64,000 nt of DNA from Oscillospiraceae bacterium (GTDB taxonomy: Bacteria; Bacillota; Clostridia; Oscillospirales; Oscillospiraceae), in assembly GCA_030625685.1 (NCBI GenBank), contig DAOUQJ010000001.1, forward strand, positions 124,001 to 188,000, given 5' to 3'. Shown here piece after piece: positions 42,856 through 51,616 of this stretch. The position numbers and the translations under genes are program-made. The notes under the pieces are model-generated. The model saw only the letters and a program-made list of their open reading frames with translations, had not been told where the DNA came from and did not search any database. The stretch's first letter is position 1. Each line of letters begins with the position of its first letter.

Positions 42856-43758
42856 ATGAAAACAGATAGATTAATCGGTATTATCACATTACTATTGCAA
42901 AGAGAAAGAATAACAGCTCCGCAGCTTGCTGAGAGATTTGAAGTTTCGAGAAGAACAATAAACAGAGATATTGAAGACATCTGTAAAGCAGGAATACCAA
43001 TCGTAACAACTCAAGGAGCAAACGGTGGCATCTCTATTATGGATACCTATAAAATTGACAAAACTATTTTTACAGACGATGAGCTTCGTGCCATTTTCAC
43101 AGGACTAACCTCCCTTGAAAGCGTTACCCACGGCAAAAAGTATAGCAATATCATTGAAAAGCTTTCCTCAAAACAGGGCTCAACTCTTTTGAAAAACAAC
43201 ATCTTAATTGACTTGTCATCTCACTACAAGGACACCCTTGCACCTAAAATAGAACTTTTGCAGGCAAGCATTGAAAACGGCACAAGAGTCTCCTTTTCCT
43301 ATCACAGACAAAACGGTGAGCATTTGGTTGTAATAGACCCTTATTTAGTGGTTTTTGAGTGGTCAAGTTGGTACGTTCTTGGCTATAATAATGCGTCAAA
43401 GCTATTTAAGTTATATAAGCTCAACAGGACTTGTAATATGAAAATGACAGACCAGACTTTTGAATTGCAGGATATTCCAGAAGATACACTGGATTTTCAA
43501 ACGTATTTTACAAATGAAATTCAAGCGGTTGTTCTTTTTGATAGGAGTGAAAAATATCGTTTGATTGACGAATATGGTGCTGATAGTTTTACCGAAACAC
43601 CTGACGGGAAGCTTCGTTTTGTGTTTTCGTTTACCAACCGAAACTATTTATTGTCGTGGGTTCTCGGTTTTGGCGAAAAGGCAGAGCTGATTGAACCCAA
43701 AGAACTTCGCCCAATCCTTAAAGAACGATTAAGCCAAGCCATTAAAAAATATTTTTAA
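42856..43758 (+). CDS. YafY/WYL-domain transcriptional regulator (cargo)
   Basis: A 300-residue regulator. The N-terminal HTH_11 domain is 'RITAPQLAERFEVSRRTINR' and continues to 'QGANGGISI'. The WYL domain (about 140-215) shows 'GTRVSFSYHRQNGEHLVVID' and the 'WSSWYVLGYN' signature. A WCX-like C-terminus ends the protein. GCAAGGAG precedes the ATG. It leads a three-gene module with DUF3795 and TfoX-like genes and probably controls them in response to a ligand. Confidence 0.9.
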   Translation: MKTDRLIGIITLLLQRERITAPQLAERFEVSRRTINRDIEDICKAGIPIVTTQGANGGISIMDTYKIDKTIFTDDELRAIFTGLTSLESVTHGKKYSNIIEKLSSKQGSTLLKNNILIDLSSHYKDTLAPKIELLQASIENGTRVSFSYHRQNGEHLVVIDPYLVVFEWSSWYVLGYNNASKLFKLYKLNRTCNMKMTDQTFELQDIPEDTLDFQTYFTNEIQAVVLFDRSEKYRLIDEYGADSFTETPDGKLRFVFSFTNRNYLLSWVLGFGEKAELIEPKELRPILKERLSQAIKKYF

Positions 43759-43818
43759 TGATGACATACAGCTGTCGTGTTTGACTTGTTATACTGTCAC
43801 AAAAAGGAGTGCTGTAAA

Positions 43819-44079
43819 ATGATAGAATCAAGATGCGGAATTTTGTGCAGTGAATGTAACTACAGAGAACAAATGAACTGTAAGGGGTGTATCCTCATTG
43901 AAAAGCCTTTTTGGGGCGAAAGCTGTCCGGTAAAGGCTTGCTGTGAAAATAAGGGAAAGGAGCATTGCGGCGAGTGCCCGGATTTCCCTTGTGCTTTACT
44001 ACATCAATTTGCTTATGATGAAAAACAAGGCGATAACGGCAAGCGAATTGAGCAGTGTAAGCAGTGGTGCAAAAAATAA
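43819..44079 (+). CDS. DUF3795-family cysteine-rich protein (cargo)
   Basis: An 86-residue protein from ATG 43819 with AAAAAGGAG upstream. It has about ten cysteines in CxxC-like clusters ('GILCSECNYREQMNCKGC', 'CGECPDFPC'), characteristic of DUF3795 and suggesting zinc or iron-sulfur binding. The stop shares one base with the ATG of the TfoX-like gene. Such proteins often accompany WYL or GyrI-type regulators in Firmicutes accessory loci. Function unknown. Confidence 0.85.
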   Translation: MIESRCGILCSECNYREQMNCKGCILIEKPFWGESCPVKACCENKGKEHCGECPDFPCALLHQFAYDEKQGDNGKRIEQCKQWCKK

Positions 44080-44402
44080 TGGCTACTTCGGTTGATTACA
44101 TAGAATTTGTTTGTGAGCAAATCAATGGTGTAGGTGAAATCAGATATAGGAAAATGTTTGGCGAGTATATGGTTTATGTGAATGATAAACCCGTCCTTTT
44201 GGTCTGCGACAGTACGGTGTTTGTAAAAAAGCTTGATGCAATTAATGAGCAAATGGCAGGCTCTGAAACGGGTTATCCATATAAAGGGGCAAAAGAGCAT
44301 TACATTCTGGACATAGAAGACACTGAGCTTTCTCGAAAGGTTGTGGATATCTTGGAAAGTGTTACCCCTGTTCCAAAACCAAAGAAAAAAAGGCAATTAT
44401 GA
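44079..44402 (+). CDS. TfoX N-terminal-domain protein (cargo)
   Basis: A 107-residue protein beginning at ATG 44079 by translational coupling (TAATG) to DUF3795. The motif 'IRYRKMFGEYMVYVNDKPVL' is typical of the TfoX/Sxy N-terminal domain, here alone as in many Firmicutes. The C-terminus is short and Lys-rich. No competence role is implied. Last gene of the cargo island. Confidence 0.85.
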   Translation: MATSVDYIEFVCEQINGVGEIRYRKMFGEYMVYVNDKPVLLVCDSTVFVKKLDAINEQMAGSETGYPYKGAKEHYILDIEDTELSRKVVDILESVTPVPKPKKKRQL

Positions 44403-44458
44403 ACATTCACTTGATATGAGTCTTTTACTCTTATTAAAGTTAATCCTAATTACATTAG

Positions 44459-44492
44459 AAGAGGACAAACCTTAGCTGGGTTTGCCCTCTTT
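44459..44492. terminator. Terminator between the cargo island and maff2
   Basis: AGAGGACAAACC (about 44459-44470) and GGTTTGCCCTCT (44479-44490) pair with one mismatch and are followed by TTCTATTT. It serves the TfoX module on the plus strand and maff2 on the minus strand. Its right part belongs to the 21-bp repeat also found at 36071. Confidence 0.7.
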
Positions 44493-44503
44493 CTATTTCA
44501 CCG

Positions 44504-44845
44504 TTACATCCCAAGTATCGTCCAAATATAAAGCGGTGCCGTTAAGGTAAACACCAAACACGCAAACAAAATCGCTGGAGCCGCCCACTCGAATTGACCA
44601 TGCTTGCGATAATCAAAATATGAAAGTCCTAGTTTTGCAAAGAAAAACACAGCCAAAATTAGGTCGATAGCGGGGAATACTACCTTGTTGACTACTATCT
44701 TAATCTGCCCCGAAGCATCATTCCAAGTGCTTTCGATTGCTCCGGCTACATCTCCTGTCCCAGTTGCAAATGCTGTTGTGCTGAAAGCAAAACACATAAG
44801 TAACACTACTACAAGACACAAAATAGACTTTTTGTTTTTTATCAT
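44504..44845 (-). CDS. Maff2-family conjugation membrane protein
   Basis: A 113-residue protein from ATG 44845 (AAAGGT upstream). A signal-like N-terminal helix ends at 'STTAFATGTG', followed by two membrane helices (about 45-68 and 85-108), the pattern of Maff2 proteins, small pilin-like T4SS components. In related elements it directly precedes VirB6. Here about 10 kb of cargo lies in between. Its 3' end ('IWTILGM' stop) appears to be the target into which the cargo modules were inserted. Confidence 0.8.
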   Translation of the reverse strand: MIKNKKSILCLVVVLLMCFAFSTTAFATGTGDVAGAIESTWNDASGQIKIVVNKVVFPAIDLILAVFFFAKLGLSYFDYRKHGQFEWAAPAILFACLVFTLTAPLYIWTILGM

Positions 44846-44862
44846 ATGATTGTACCTTTCTG

Positions 44863-46551
44863 TTAAGGTTTTAGAGGTGCCACGTGCCAATCGTCCCACA
44901 GTGAACCTCTGATATTTAATAAGTCCGTAAGGTTACTTGATAGCATACCCACGGGGGCCCAGCAATCAATCGCCCAAGTATTTACCTCATACGATCCGTT
45001 TGGAAACCAAATTGGAGTGAAGTGTGTGCGGTTCTTGTAAGTAGAATACTCATTTTTTTGAAACTCAAAACGAGAATTGCTTCCATTCTGAACTTGTTCC
45101 AATAGTCGCCAATAGGTGTTGTAATTAAATTCAGGAAAGTAGCTCACTGCATTTTGTGGGTTGGTCACCGCCGAGAATTGATTACTGCTTACCGAAGCCG
45201 ATACTTCTTGATTTATGCCATATCCTGACTTCATTATCCTACCGTTTGCAGTTGGATTTTTACTATCGCAAAGTAAGTTCATATCTGATGAAAAGACAGC
45301 ATAATACTTGTTGAGATTAAACTCCCACCATCCGTGATCGCACCAATATCCACTATCTTCACCTGTGCTATGCCATACCCAATATTCATACCACCATGGA
45401 TTCCAAACAGTCCATTCAGCCCTTGTTTTTTCTTCTCTTAGAGGAATAGGTGATAATGAAAAGTTTTCATTTCTATCATCAGCCACAGGGTTTGGTGGCG
45501 GATTTTTATCAAGGTCAACAATTCTACAATGGATGGTAGTTTTATCAGTTCCTCCCAGACCTTTTACAGATACATCTATGTTCATATTCTGTTCTGTGTC
45601 GGGAGTAGTCCATTTTACCCATGCAAGCTGAGAGTCCCCTTCAGGGTAATAAACATTACTGACATTATAGGTGGTTCCGCCTATGTTGAAGCTTACCCTT
45701 GTGGGGTTGTGGGGATCACTCTGTCCACCACCGACCATTACAGAGGTAATAACCTCGGTGTTTACTCGGTATTCATAGTCATATGTTGAAACAACAGGTG
45801 GTTCCGTCTGTTCTGTAAAACGTACAACACCAAGTCCAAGCGATGATTTAATATCTGCATTGGATGCCGCCTTTGTTGTACTGCCATTCCATGCTGGATA
45901 CCCTAAATCGGACACCTCCAAAAACATTGCAAGTGGTAGATTTTTGTGAGATAAAGAAACCATTCGCTTTCGAAGCAATCCACTGACCCTTTCATCATAC
46001 ATAGCTGCTTCGGTTGCAGTGGTTGCAATCATAACACCCTCAAACTTGTAATAAGCTATTGGTTCAAGAAGCAGCTTATACTTACCGCTAATTAGCACAT
46101 CGTAATTCATGCCTGTGTGATTGGCTATCATCTGTACTGTATACTCCGAGCAGAAATATTTTTTTATAGCTTCAATGTTGCTTCTACCATTTGTGCTTAT
46201 AATCCTAGGTATTGGTTTTGGTGGCTTAATAGAATTATATCCACCTTTTTGTGGGAACAAAGCTTTACCATTTCCGTATTGACCCTTGCTTACTTTACCA
46301 AAGTTATAGATAGAGAAATCTGGCGGTCTATTAGTTATATCTATGGGAGTGGTTACTATCGCATGATCCTTTGCTCTAACTACTGTTACACGAACACCAT
46401 CATTTCCCGGTGACCATATATTATTGCTTGTTCCGCTACCCATTCCTCCACCTCCGCCATCAATATTTCCATCTCCTACAGCAAAAATAGATATGGAATA
46501 ACAGCAGACAATGAATAGAGAAATACATATTGTTGTTAATAGCTTTTTCAT
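44863..46551 (-). CDS. Large secreted Trp/Tyr-rich protein of the transfer/pilus region
   Basis: A 562-residue exported protein. ATG 46551 has AAAGGAG at the right distance. A signal peptide (about 1-26) is followed by a Gly-rich stretch ('GDGNIDGGGGGMGSGTS') and a beta-rich body with many Trp and Tyr ('WTVWNPWWYEYWVWHSTGED'). It lies 17 bp before maff2 and just after a DUF6550 gene. It is probably a surface protein acting with the pilus or mating channel, such as an adhesin or minor pilin-like component. No family named. Confidence 0.7.
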   Translation of the reverse strand: MKKLLTTICISLFIVCCYSISIFAVGDGNIDGGGGGMGSGTSNNIWSPGNDGVRVTVVRAKDHAIVTTPIDITNRPPDFSIYNFGKVSKGQYGNGKALFPQKGGYNSIKPPKPIPRIISTNGRSNIEAIKKYFCSEYTVQMIANHTGMNYDVLISGKYKLLLEPIAYYKFEGVMIATTATEAAMYDERVSGLLRKRMVSLSHKNLPLAMFLEVSDLGYPAWNGSTTKAASNADIKSSLGLGVVRFTEQTEPPVVSTYDYEYRVNTEVITSVMVGGGQSDPHNPTRVSFNIGGTTYNVSNVYYPEGDSQLAWVKWTTPDTEQNMNIDVSVKGLGGTDKTTIHCRIVDLDKNPPPNPVADDRNENFSLSPIPLREEKTRAEWTVWNPWWYEYWVWHSTGEDSGYWCDHGWWEFNLNKYYAVFSSDMNLLCDSKNPTANGRIMKSGYGINQEVSASVSSNQFSAVTNPQNAVSYFPEFNYNTYWRLLEQVQNGSNSRFEFQKNEYSTYKNRTHFTPIWFPNGSYEVNTWAIDCWAPVGMLSSNLTDLLNIRGSLWDDWHVAPLKP

Positions 46552-46576
46552 TAAGGCTCCTTTCTCCAAGAAAAAA

Positions 46577-46596
46577 TGCACTGCTTCTGCAGTGCA
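46577..46596 (-). terminator. Terminator before the large secreted protein gene
   Basis: TGCACTGC, TTCT loop, GCAGTGCA; on the minus strand six T follow. A textbook terminator between the DUF6550 gene and the next gene of the same block, so it must be read through or separate two transcripts. Confidence 0.8.
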
Positions 46597-46613
46597 CTAA
46601 CCTTGATTATATT

Positions 46614-47150
46614 TTATTGTCCCATACTTCCTACTTGCTTATTGATATCACCATCACTTACACCATCAACAACTTCATTCTCACCAGCATTTGGGACATT
46701 ATCAAATCCTGGCAATCCTCCTGTAGCATTACTCGGTTTTTCTTGAGATTTGTCCTGTGTCTGAGGAGGAATTGGAGTTTCCTCTGTGGAAGGGTCTACC
46801 TTTTCACCGTTGGGTTTCTGATTAGGATTTGTTAATTCTTCTTCGGTGTAAGTAGATTTTTCGGGCACATCCGGCTGGATAGTCTGCGCTGTGCCTGTAT
46901 CATCTCCATTTGAGGATTCTGTTTTCTCGGGGATTTTGATAGGTGGCACATGGATAGTATTTTCTTCCTCTGTCATATCGGGTGTATCTACCACGACATC
47001 TTGTGCTTGACTACTATTTTGAGCGATATCCACATCCTCTACAGGTGGGGTGTTGAATTGTCCTGTAATCATCACTATAAGTACAACACTGATAATAAGT
47101 CCACTTGCAACTACAAGTCCTTTTTTCGTTTTATCATTCATATTTTTCAT
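46614..47150 (-). CDS. DUF6550-like membrane-anchored linker protein
   Basis: A 178-residue protein from ATG 47150 with AGGAGG upstream. One transmembrane helix (about 10-30, 'GLVVASGLIISVVLIVMITG') is followed by a long disordered region rich in Pro, Glu, Thr and Ser, a wall-spanning stalk. The short C-terminal motif has many Gly and Asn. Such proteins are common between Tad and T4SS genes in Firmicutes ICEs and may connect membrane and surface parts of the machine. Confidence 0.65.
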   Translation of the reverse strand: MKNMNDKTKKGLVVASGLIISVVLIVMITGQFNTPPVEDVDIAQNSSQAQDVVVDTPDMTEEENTIHVPPIKIPEKTESSNGDDTGTAQTIQPDVPEKSTYTEEELTNPNQKPNGEKVDPSTEETPIPPQTQDKSQEKPSNATGGLPGFDNVPNAGENEVVDGVSDGDINKQVGSMGQ

Positions 47151-47228
47151 AAGGTTATTCCTCCTGTATATTTTTGTTAATCCACACACTACCACATAAA
47201 GTAAATGAAAGCTAGTGAAAGAATGCAG

Positions 47229-47780
47229 TTAAAACTTTGGCGTATAACCGGCACTATTTTTTACCTTGATTCGCATAGGTGGAAGTAACTCTCCGCCAAA
47301 GGATACAGGCACTTCGAGCATAACAGAACTAGCAATTTGAAACCTGTCACCCTCACTATCTACTCTGGTAATGGGTGCATTTTTAATATTTACATTAAGA
47401 TTCCATATGCGAAACTGCTCACTTGCAGTATCATTTGTGCTTTTTATATGGTAACCATTGTCCACGGTTAATCCTAGTACTGTATCCAGTTTATCATAAA
47501 TATCACCATAATCAATGGATTCTTCAAAGTCTTCAGCCATAGGCTTGTATCCACCTGAATATCCCTCACGCACTCCTTGATATACATCGTCATAATTTTC
47601 TACCACAGTGGATATGACGGCATCTTGCATGGCATTACGAACACCTTGTTGCACAATCACAAGGCGAAAGTATTCGGAAACACCTGTAAATATCATAACA
47701 AGTACGAGGGTAATGGCAACAGCTAAAGGATAACCATTGCCACGATTGTTTTTAAGGGGTTCTAATAGCTTATTCATCAT
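47229..47780 (-). CDS. TadE/TadG-like pseudopilin
   Basis: A 183-residue protein from ATG 47780 (AAAGGGACAA before it). The N-terminus 'LLEPLKNNRGNGYPLAVAIT' is a short basic leader ending in Gly before a long hydrophobic helix (about 15-37), like TadE/G prepilin-type sequences. The external domain follows. It shares the 'LL.PLKNNRG.GY' leader with the DUF4320 gene downstream, so the same peptidase may process both. Confidence 0.7.
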   Translation of the reverse strand: MMNKLLEPLKNNRGNGYPLAVAITLVLVMIFTGVSEYFRLVIVQQGVRNAMQDAVISTVVENYDDVYQGVREGYSGGYKPMAEDFEESIDYGDIYDKLDTVLGLTVDNGYHIKSTNDTASEQFRIWNLNVNIKNAPITRVDSEGDRFQIASSVMLEVPVSFGGELLPPMRIKVKNSAGYTPKF

Positions 47781-47869
47781 TTGTCCCTTTCCACTAAGCT
47801 CGGTCGCAGGCACAAAACTTAGTTTTTAATGCAATCTATGTGCGCGATTTGGGTCCAGCGTCACGCTGG

Positions 47870-48274
47870 TCACTTCCAATATACCTCGCTTTTGCCCATG
47901 GCTTCACCACGCAGAGTTACAGGAAATGAGCCGAAATCTCCAAACAAACCAATCTCCATTGGGTAAGTTACAATTACTGAAATTTCCTCGTTAAGCTGAA
48001 TTTTTCCTGTGTGTGACCAGTTAACCTCGGGATCAATTCCTGTTTTTTCAACAAGGAACTGTTCTCGCCTTGAGGTTTCTGCACCAACTTGCCCTGCAAT
48101 CTCTGCCTCGCGAATAAGCTCGGTGGCAATGGTATCTACCTTTTGTTTTGCAATATAGGTTGGGAACACATTTACTGCAAGAGCGATAACCAGCATAGCA
48201 CAAAGCACAAGCACTACTACATCAATATATCCCTCGCCACGGTTGTTTTTAAGCGGTTTTAATAGCTCTCTCAC
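47870..48274 (-). CDS. DUF4320-family pseudopilin
   Basis: A 134-residue protein starting at GTG 48274 with AGGAGGTGGCAAA upstream. Leader 'LLKPLKNNRGEGYIDVVVLV' and a single N-terminal helix (about 17-38) precede a small beta-rich domain. This is the DUF4320 arrangement, the TadE-like minor pilin of Firmicutes ICEs. It is encoded 11 bp after tadC. A CCAGCG/CGCTGG inverted repeat lies just before the following gene. Confidence 0.75.
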   Translation of the reverse strand: MRELLKPLKNNRGEGYIDVVVLVLCAMLVIALAVNVFPTYIAKQKVDTIATELIREAEIAGQVGAETSRREQFLVEKTGIDPEVNWSHTGKIQLNEEISVIVTYPMEIGLFGDFGSFPVTLRGEAMGKSEVYWK

Positions 48275-48285
48275 TTTGCCACCTC

Positions 48286-49158
48286 CTAAAACATTCCACC
48301 AAGGGAACGGATAATTTCAAAAACAATAACCACCATATACATCATGAGGAAACACATCAGCATTAAAAAGCTGAAAACCCGAATTTTGGACGGTATCTTC
48401 ATCGCTTTGGCTTTTAAACGTTGTAGTTCAAGCTGTTTCATGTCGTGGGTAAGCATTTGAAAGTACATACCTCCATCATCTCCACGAAGTACCCCCATGA
48501 GTCCTCTTGTAATATCCGAAAGCATGGGAAAATTAAGTCTTGCTTCAAATCTTGTGAGTGCTACCTCGTAACTTGAGGAACGCATATCGGCTGTGACAAT
48601 ATCCAATTCTCTTGCAAAGTCCTTGCCTGCATTTTTCTTGTAACTCTCAAGCATAGAGAGAACGTCTCGACTTGCTTTTAGTTCTTGGGTTATAGTGGCA
48701 ACAAATCGTGGCAGTTCCACCTCGATTTCATCTCGCTTTGCAGATAGCTTTTCATCAGCTTTTCGTATCTCCTTGAAGTATACAATGACCGATAGAAATA
48801 GGAGCACAGGAGCAAGAAGCGGAAAGATCACAAAGCAAGGCACAACCATCAGAGCAATGAACGATGATTTTAGGATAGCGTTTGCCATGAATTCTTCGGG
48901 CGTTTCTTTCATACCTGCTGCATTCAGGGTGTTCTGCATACGAATTTTTTTGTATTCATCCATAGGCAAGTATTTCGCAAGCTTTACTGCCCAACCGTTA
49001 ATGAGTGCATCAATGGATGTCGCCTTTTCGCTACTTTTCTTGGTGGCGGAGAGCATTGCCTTACCCGTTTTGAGACTTGGGTGTTTTAACGCATCGGCAA
49101 GAATGAAAAACACTCCCAAACAGAAGAATATGCCAAACAGTAAAATTAAGAGTTGCAT
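48286..49158 (-). CDS. tadC: Tad pilus inner-membrane protein TadC-like
   Basis: A 290-residue T2SSF-domain protein with N-terminal and C-terminal membrane helices (about 3-22, 92-125, 265-285). Between them is the cytoplasmic helical bundle ('IEVELPRFVATITQELKASR', 'RDDGGMYFQML'-like segment). It pairs with the TadB-like protein encoded 11 bp upstream to form the platform for the TadA ATPase. AGGAGG precedes the ATG. Confidence 0.85.
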   Translation of the reverse strand: MQLLILLFGIFFCLGVFFILADALKHPSLKTGKAMLSATKKSSEKATSIDALINGWAVKLAKYLPMDEYKKIRMQNTLNAAGMKETPEEFMANAILKSSFIALMVVPCFVIFPLLAPVLLFLSVIVYFKEIRKADEKLSAKRDEIEVELPRFVATITQELKASRDVLSMLESYKKNAGKDFARELDIVTADMRSSSYEVALTRFEARLNFPMLSDITRGLMGVLRGDDGGMYFQMLTHDMKQLELQRLKAKAMKIPSKIRVFSFLMLMCFLMMYMVVIVFEIIRSLGGMF

Positions 49159-49169
49159 TTATTAACCTC

Positions 49170-50099
49170 CTATCTTCGGTATTCAATGGGTTGTGTCAGC
49201 TTAATTACAAATGCCATAGATACAAACATAATCACAAAGCAAACAGCAAGAACTATCTGACCTGGCACAGTGTGCATGAGAGTTCCATACCAATCCTTGT
49301 TTAAGAAATATAGCAAAGGAATGTTTGACAGCATAAGGATTTGCATAGAAATAAATTCTTTTCGTGGACCGAACACCAAATTTTCAAGCTCGCCATTTAC
49401 CACTCGCATATCACTGAGCTTGATAACAATGGGTGTTAGCGTGCTTTTGAGACTCCTGTCATATTGGCAAGAAATCATAGCATCACACCACTCACGAAAG
49501 ACTGCATTATCAATTTGCTCTCGCATTGCTGCGAGGGCTGCTACAATGTCAGGGTCTATCATTTTAATACGATAAGTAAATGCCTTAAATACCGACAGCA
49601 CCGGAGGATTTAAGTATCCTATATTTTCCTCTACAGCTGTTACGATGTCCTCATTTCTAAGGTAGGCGGTGGTGATGATGGATAGTGCTGTTTCGAGTTC
49701 AGAGGCAATATCCTTTTTAAAGTGAGATTGTGTCAGCTTTACATACCAAAATGGCAAAAGCATGAAACCAACAGCAAGGACAGGGACAGCGAAAAAGTTA
49801 CCTAACACAATAGCTATTGAAGCTCCTACAGCGAATAGTGCAAAAGATGCAAGACACAGTATAGGAAATCGTTTACTTCTACCTGTAACCTTGAGAATTT
49901 CTTGTGCCTCGGTAAGCTCTTTTTTCAAAAAGCCAACCTTTTTACGATTGGTTATTTCGTTAATCTCATCTTTTAGGCTTTTGGGCCCACTCATCAGTTG
50001 CTTAATTACACCATCTATAAACTCTGAGAGAGATAAAGAAAATAGAAAGAAAAAGCCTGTGATCATTCCAACACAGGCAATGAGTAATATCAAATTCAA
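49170..50099 (-). CDS. tadB: Tad pilus inner-membrane protein TadB-like
   Basis: A 309-residue T2SSF-family platform protein. It has membrane helices at about 5-25, 80-118 and 265-300 and a cytoplasmic T2SSF bundle ('LETALSIITTAYLRNEDIVT', 'FREWCDAMISCQYDRSL'). Its ATG overlaps the TadA stop by 4 bp, so stoichiometric translation with the ATPase is likely. Confidence 0.85.
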   Translation of the reverse strand: MNLILLIACVGMITGFFFLFSLSLSEFIDGVIKQLMSGPKSLKDEINEITNRKKVGFLKKELTEAQEILKVTGRSKRFPILCLASFALFAVGASIAIVLGNFFAVPVLAVGFMLLPFWYVKLTQSHFKKDIASELETALSIITTAYLRNEDIVTAVEENIGYLNPPVLSVFKAFTYRIKMIDPDIVAALAAMREQIDNAVFREWCDAMISCQYDRSLKSTLTPIVIKLSDMRVVNGELENLVFGPRKEFISMQILMLSNIPLLYFLNKDWYGTLMHTVPGQIVLAVCFVIMFVSMAFVIKLTQPIEYRR

Positions 50100-51616
50100 G
50101 CTGATTCCACCTCTCTTTTTAGGCTTTCAATCATGGCAAGCGGCATACCATTTTCCAGTAACCTTTTGGATAAACTTTCGGAGATTGGTTCCCTTTGTTC
50201 ATGCTGTGCTTCAATAATAAACTCTCCATTTTCCATGCGGTTTTCTGTGATGACATATTGAAACAACACTCTGTAATTTCTTGTTCCATCGGGCAAAATT
50301 TCACATTCCATAATTTCCATCATGCGACGTTGTTTGTTCTCAAGCTGTTTGCAAAACACGATGATTGGGTAGGCTTCCGTTACATATTGCATCAAGGTTT
50401 CATCACTCATATCTACGGCTCGTTTACAAAGAGATATCATTCTTCGATATGTTGCCTCACAAGAATTGGCATGGATTGTTGTCAGTACGGCAATGCCAGT
50501 TCGCGCGGCTTCCTGTGCTGCATTGGCTTCTGCTCCACGCATCTCTCCAACCACTGCAATATCTGGATTAAAACGTAGTGCCATGTCCAGTAACTTGATT
50601 TGGTCAATGCGTTGGCTTTCAATGTCACTATCTCTTGTTAGCGTATGAATGACAGAGTTTGTTACCTTGCCATTTTGAAATCTAGTGAGGTCAAGTTCAC
50701 GAGAGCCGTTTTCGATAGTGTAAATTCGCTTATTCTCGGGAATGGTGGTCAAGAGCCAACCAAGTACCGTAGTTTTACCACTGGAGGTAGCACCCGCAAC
50801 GCATACAGATATGCCGTAGCGAATGAGATAGGAGAGAAAATCAAGCATTTTATCCGTTGCCGTACCTGCTTGTATAAAGTCCTCTTTTTTCATGCTCTGA
50901 GGGTTTACGATACGAATGGACGCGGCAATACCTACATCTTCATCTACAATTGGAGTTTTCAGTGCTGCGATACGAATGTTTTTAGAAAGGTGTCCAAGAA
51001 CCGAGGGACTTGCATTATCCAAGACCATACCCGATACATGAAGCATTCTTCTCACCACATTGATAGCATGTTCGGGGGAGTCGAATTGCTCGTCCAACTT
51101 CACATTTCGACCATCTGAATACTGCACCTCAATATCTTGCCAAGAGTTAATATTGATTTCCTCAATGCCCTTACCAAAGATATATTTTGTTAAAAAGCCA
51201 TACTCAGCCATCTCGGTATAAAGGGCTTCGATTAACTCGTTGCCATTCATACCCTTTACTGCAATCCGATTTTCCATAATAAATTTTGAGATGTAGCGTT
51301 TCATCTGCTCTTTGGCATCTTCCAAAGAACTGTCGGTAATAAGCTCCGCATAGTTTTCGGATATATATTCCTGTACCTCTTTTAGCACAGTGGAGAAGTC
51401 CTTGCCCTCACTTTCGGGAGCAAAAAATAAGGAGTGGGTATTTTTCTTAGCACTCAAATCCCGAACTTCCGTATTCACTTTTTGGCTATCTACAAGATTT
51501 GCTGCCCTTTCTTCTATTACGATAGCTTTTTCTTTTAGTTGCTTTTCTTGTTCTTCATTTTCATTTTCTTTGTTTTTCCTAAAGATACAGTTTCCTCGTT
51601 TTTGACCAAACTTCAT
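50096..51616 (-). CDS. tadA: Tad pilus assembly ATPase TadA/CpaF-like
   Basis: A 506-residue secretion ATPase. The N-terminal 130 residues include a charged, coiled region. The CpaF domain has 'YGFLTKYIFGKGIEEINING'-like N-domain sequence, Walker A 'GATSSGKTTVLGW' (about 273-285), the Asp box and Walker B 'FNPDIAVVGEMRGAEA', and 'TTIHANSCEAT'. It should power polymerisation of the Flp-like pilin. It is flanked by tadZ-like and tadB genes with end-to-end overlaps. Confidence 0.9.
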   Translation of the reverse strand: MKFGQKRGNCIFRKNKENENEEQEKQLKEKAIVIEERAANLVDSQKVNTEVRDLSAKKNTHSLFFAPESEGKDFSTVLKEVQEYISENYAELITDSSLEDAKEQMKRYISKFIMENRIAVKGMNGNELIEALYTEMAEYGFLTKYIFGKGIEEININSWQDIEVQYSDGRNVKLDEQFDSPEHAINVVRRMLHVSGMVLDNASPSVLGHLSKNIRIAALKTPIVDEDVGIAASIRIVNPQSMKKEDFIQAGTATDKMLDFLSYLIRYGISVCVAGATSSGKTTVLGWLLTTIPENKRIYTIENGSRELDLTRFQNGKVTNSVIHTLTRDSDIESQRIDQIKLLDMALRFNPDIAVVGEMRGAEANAAQEAARTGIAVLTTIHANSCEATYRRMISLCKRAVDMSDETLMQYVTEAYPIIVFCKQLENKQRRMMEIMECEILPDGTRNYRVLFQYVITENRMENGEFIIEAQHEQREPISESLSKRLLENGMPLAMIESLKREVESA

